DNA of 15,261 bases from an uncultured Fretibacterium sp. Lineage in GTDB: Bacteria; Synergistota; Synergistia; Synergistales; Aminobacteriaceae. Below, piece after piece: positions 14,539 to 15,261 of this stretch (position 1 is the stretch's first letter; each line of letters opens with the position of its first letter). The notes beneath the pieces were generated by a model that was not told where the DNA came from, did not search any database, and worked only from the letters and a program-made list of their open reading frames with translations. Location: NCBI RefSeq assembly GCF_938030725.1, contig NZ_CALHIQ010000070.1, forward strand, positions 1 to 15,261, given 5' to 3'. Made by a program: the position numbers and the translations under genes.

Positions 14539-15261
14539 TCACGCCTGTTCCGCGCGGCGGATCCGATCCCGCAGGCCCAGCCCCACCCCCGAGGCGGGCG
14601 GCCACTCCGCGACGATCCCCAACAGCCCCTCCGCTTCGAGGGCACGAAATCCGGAAAAGAGCCCCCGCGCATAGTTCTCGACCGACTCAAAGCACAGGGC
14701 CCTCCCGAAGTGCGCCGGGGGGACGGTAAGCCCCATGAAGCCCCACCGTTCCAGCTCCATTCCGGTCGCTTCAAAGGGGGCCTCCGGATGCCAGACCCTC
14801 ACCGGGATCGTTGGGGCGTAATGGCGATACCGCGTCCCCGGAGAGCGCCGGCTGCTCCGGCCGTCCGGATGCCTCAGAGGCTCGCCCAGGAAGTCCTCGA
14901 TTTCCTCCGCCGGCATCCCTCCCGGCCGCAGAAGGAGCGGAAGCTCCTCGCTGACGTCGATCACCGTGGACTCGATGCCGACGGAAACGAGGCCACCGTC
15001 AAGGATCATCTCGATTCTCCCCTGCAGGTCCGCCCACACCGTTTCCGCATCCGTAGGGCTGGGGCGCCCGCTGACGTTGGCGCTCGGTGCCGCCAGGGGA
15101 AAACCCGCAGCGTCGATCAGCGCGGAGGCTACCGGATGGCTCGGCATTCGCAGGGCGACCGTCGAGAGCCCTCCCCGTGCCTCCAGGGGAACGACGTCCC
15201 GCGCCCTCAGCACCAGCGTCAGGGGTCCGGGCCAGAAAGCGCGCATCAGCCGCCGCGCCCT
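14539..15261 (-). CDS. sua5: L-threonylcarbamoyladenylate synthase, Sua5 type (5'-truncated by window edge)
   Basis: This enzyme makes threonylcarbamoyl-AMP from threonine, bicarbonate and ATP, the first step of the universal t6A37 tRNA modification. The frame is open to the right edge, so the N-terminal part of the YrdC domain (probably about 100 residues, including the KxR nucleotide site) is outside. The 240 residues present include RAFWPGPLTLVL (7-18), STVALRMPSHPVA (33-45), PLAAPSANVSGRPSPT (55-70), and GIESTVIDV (95-103). After these comes RPGG (112-115), then the linker SPGTRYRHYAP (140-150), which distinguishes Sua5-type proteins with an extra C-terminal domain from short TsaC. The C-terminal domain ends at the stop at 14539. 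The internal Met at residue 6 is not the start, because conserved sequence continues upstream of it. The next gene follows after 127 bp. Confidence 0.95.
   Translation of the reverse strand, partial: RARRLMRAFWPGPLTLVLRARDVVPLEARGGLSTVALRMPSHPVASALIDAAGFPLAAPSANVSGRPSPTDAETVWADLQGRIEMILDGGLVSVGIESTVIDVSEELPLLLRPGGMPAEEIEDFLGEPLRHPDGRSSRRSPGTRYRHYAPTIPVRVWHPEAPFEATGMELERWGFMGLTVPPAHFGRALCFESVENYARGLFSGFRALEAEGLLGIVAEWPPASGVGLGLRDRIRRAEQA

Noticed and set aside
1..15261. Defence system, CRISPR array, mobile element, tRNA or rRNA genes
   Set aside because: No repeat-spacer pattern, transposase, integrase, terminal inverted repeats or tRNA/rRNA-like sequence was seen on either strand.

Overview
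The window is about 15.3 kb of GC-rich, tightly packed bacterial chromosome with ordinary housekeeping and cell-envelope genes. It shows no tRNA, rRNA, CRISPR array, insertion sequence or phage gene. The gene set suggests a diderm anaerobe, with Synergistota (Fretibacterium or Synergistes type) as my best guess: RNase J as the RNA-decay enzyme, an NhaC-type antiporter, a DUF5693 protein, a GT9 heptosyltransferase-like enzyme, and high GC with many GTG starts. This taxonomic call rests on gene content and recollection, not on a search.

Left part (1-6280, minus strand). An NhaC-family Na+/H+ antiporter is followed by RNase J (rnj), undecaprenyl-diphosphatase (uppP), the Maf nucleotide pyrophosphatase (maf) and a partial DUF5693 membrane protein that runs off the left edge. 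The last three are separated by 11 bp or less and rnj-uppP by 75 bp, so rnj-uppP-maf-DUF5693 is probably one operon joining RNA turnover to lipid-carrier recycling and envelope functions. The antiporter has its own long leader with a good -10 box.

Middle (6281-8162). An 18-bp perfect hairpin at 6501-6543 separates the antiporter from a Bax-inhibitor-1/YccA-type membrane protein (minus). That gene is divergent from greA (plus). Both have extended -10-like promoters in the 319-bp gap.

Plus-strand glycan operon (7629-12498). greA is followed without a terminator by a GT4 glycosyltransferase, a GT9 glycosyltransferase, a membrane-anchored beta-propeller protein with S-x-D-G-x-x-W repeats, and a WbpP/TviC-like UDP-N-acetylglucosamine 4-epimerase. 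Start and stop codons overlap at two junctions. The set looks like a small surface-glycan (lipooligosaccharide core or similar) locus in which the epimerase supplies UDP-GalNAc, the two transferases add sugars, and the propeller binds or trims glycan. A bidirectional terminator (12563-12595) closes it against a convergent gene.

Right part (12612-15261, minus). A threonylcarbamoyl-AMP synthase of the Sua5 type (partial, entering from the right edge) is followed by the most unusual gene of the window. This is a 599-residue protein with an N-terminal membrane domain, an acidic DY-repeat tract, a four-cysteine zinc ribbon, a second membrane segment, a bacterial SH3 domain and two C-terminal repeats resembling BamE/SmpA folds.
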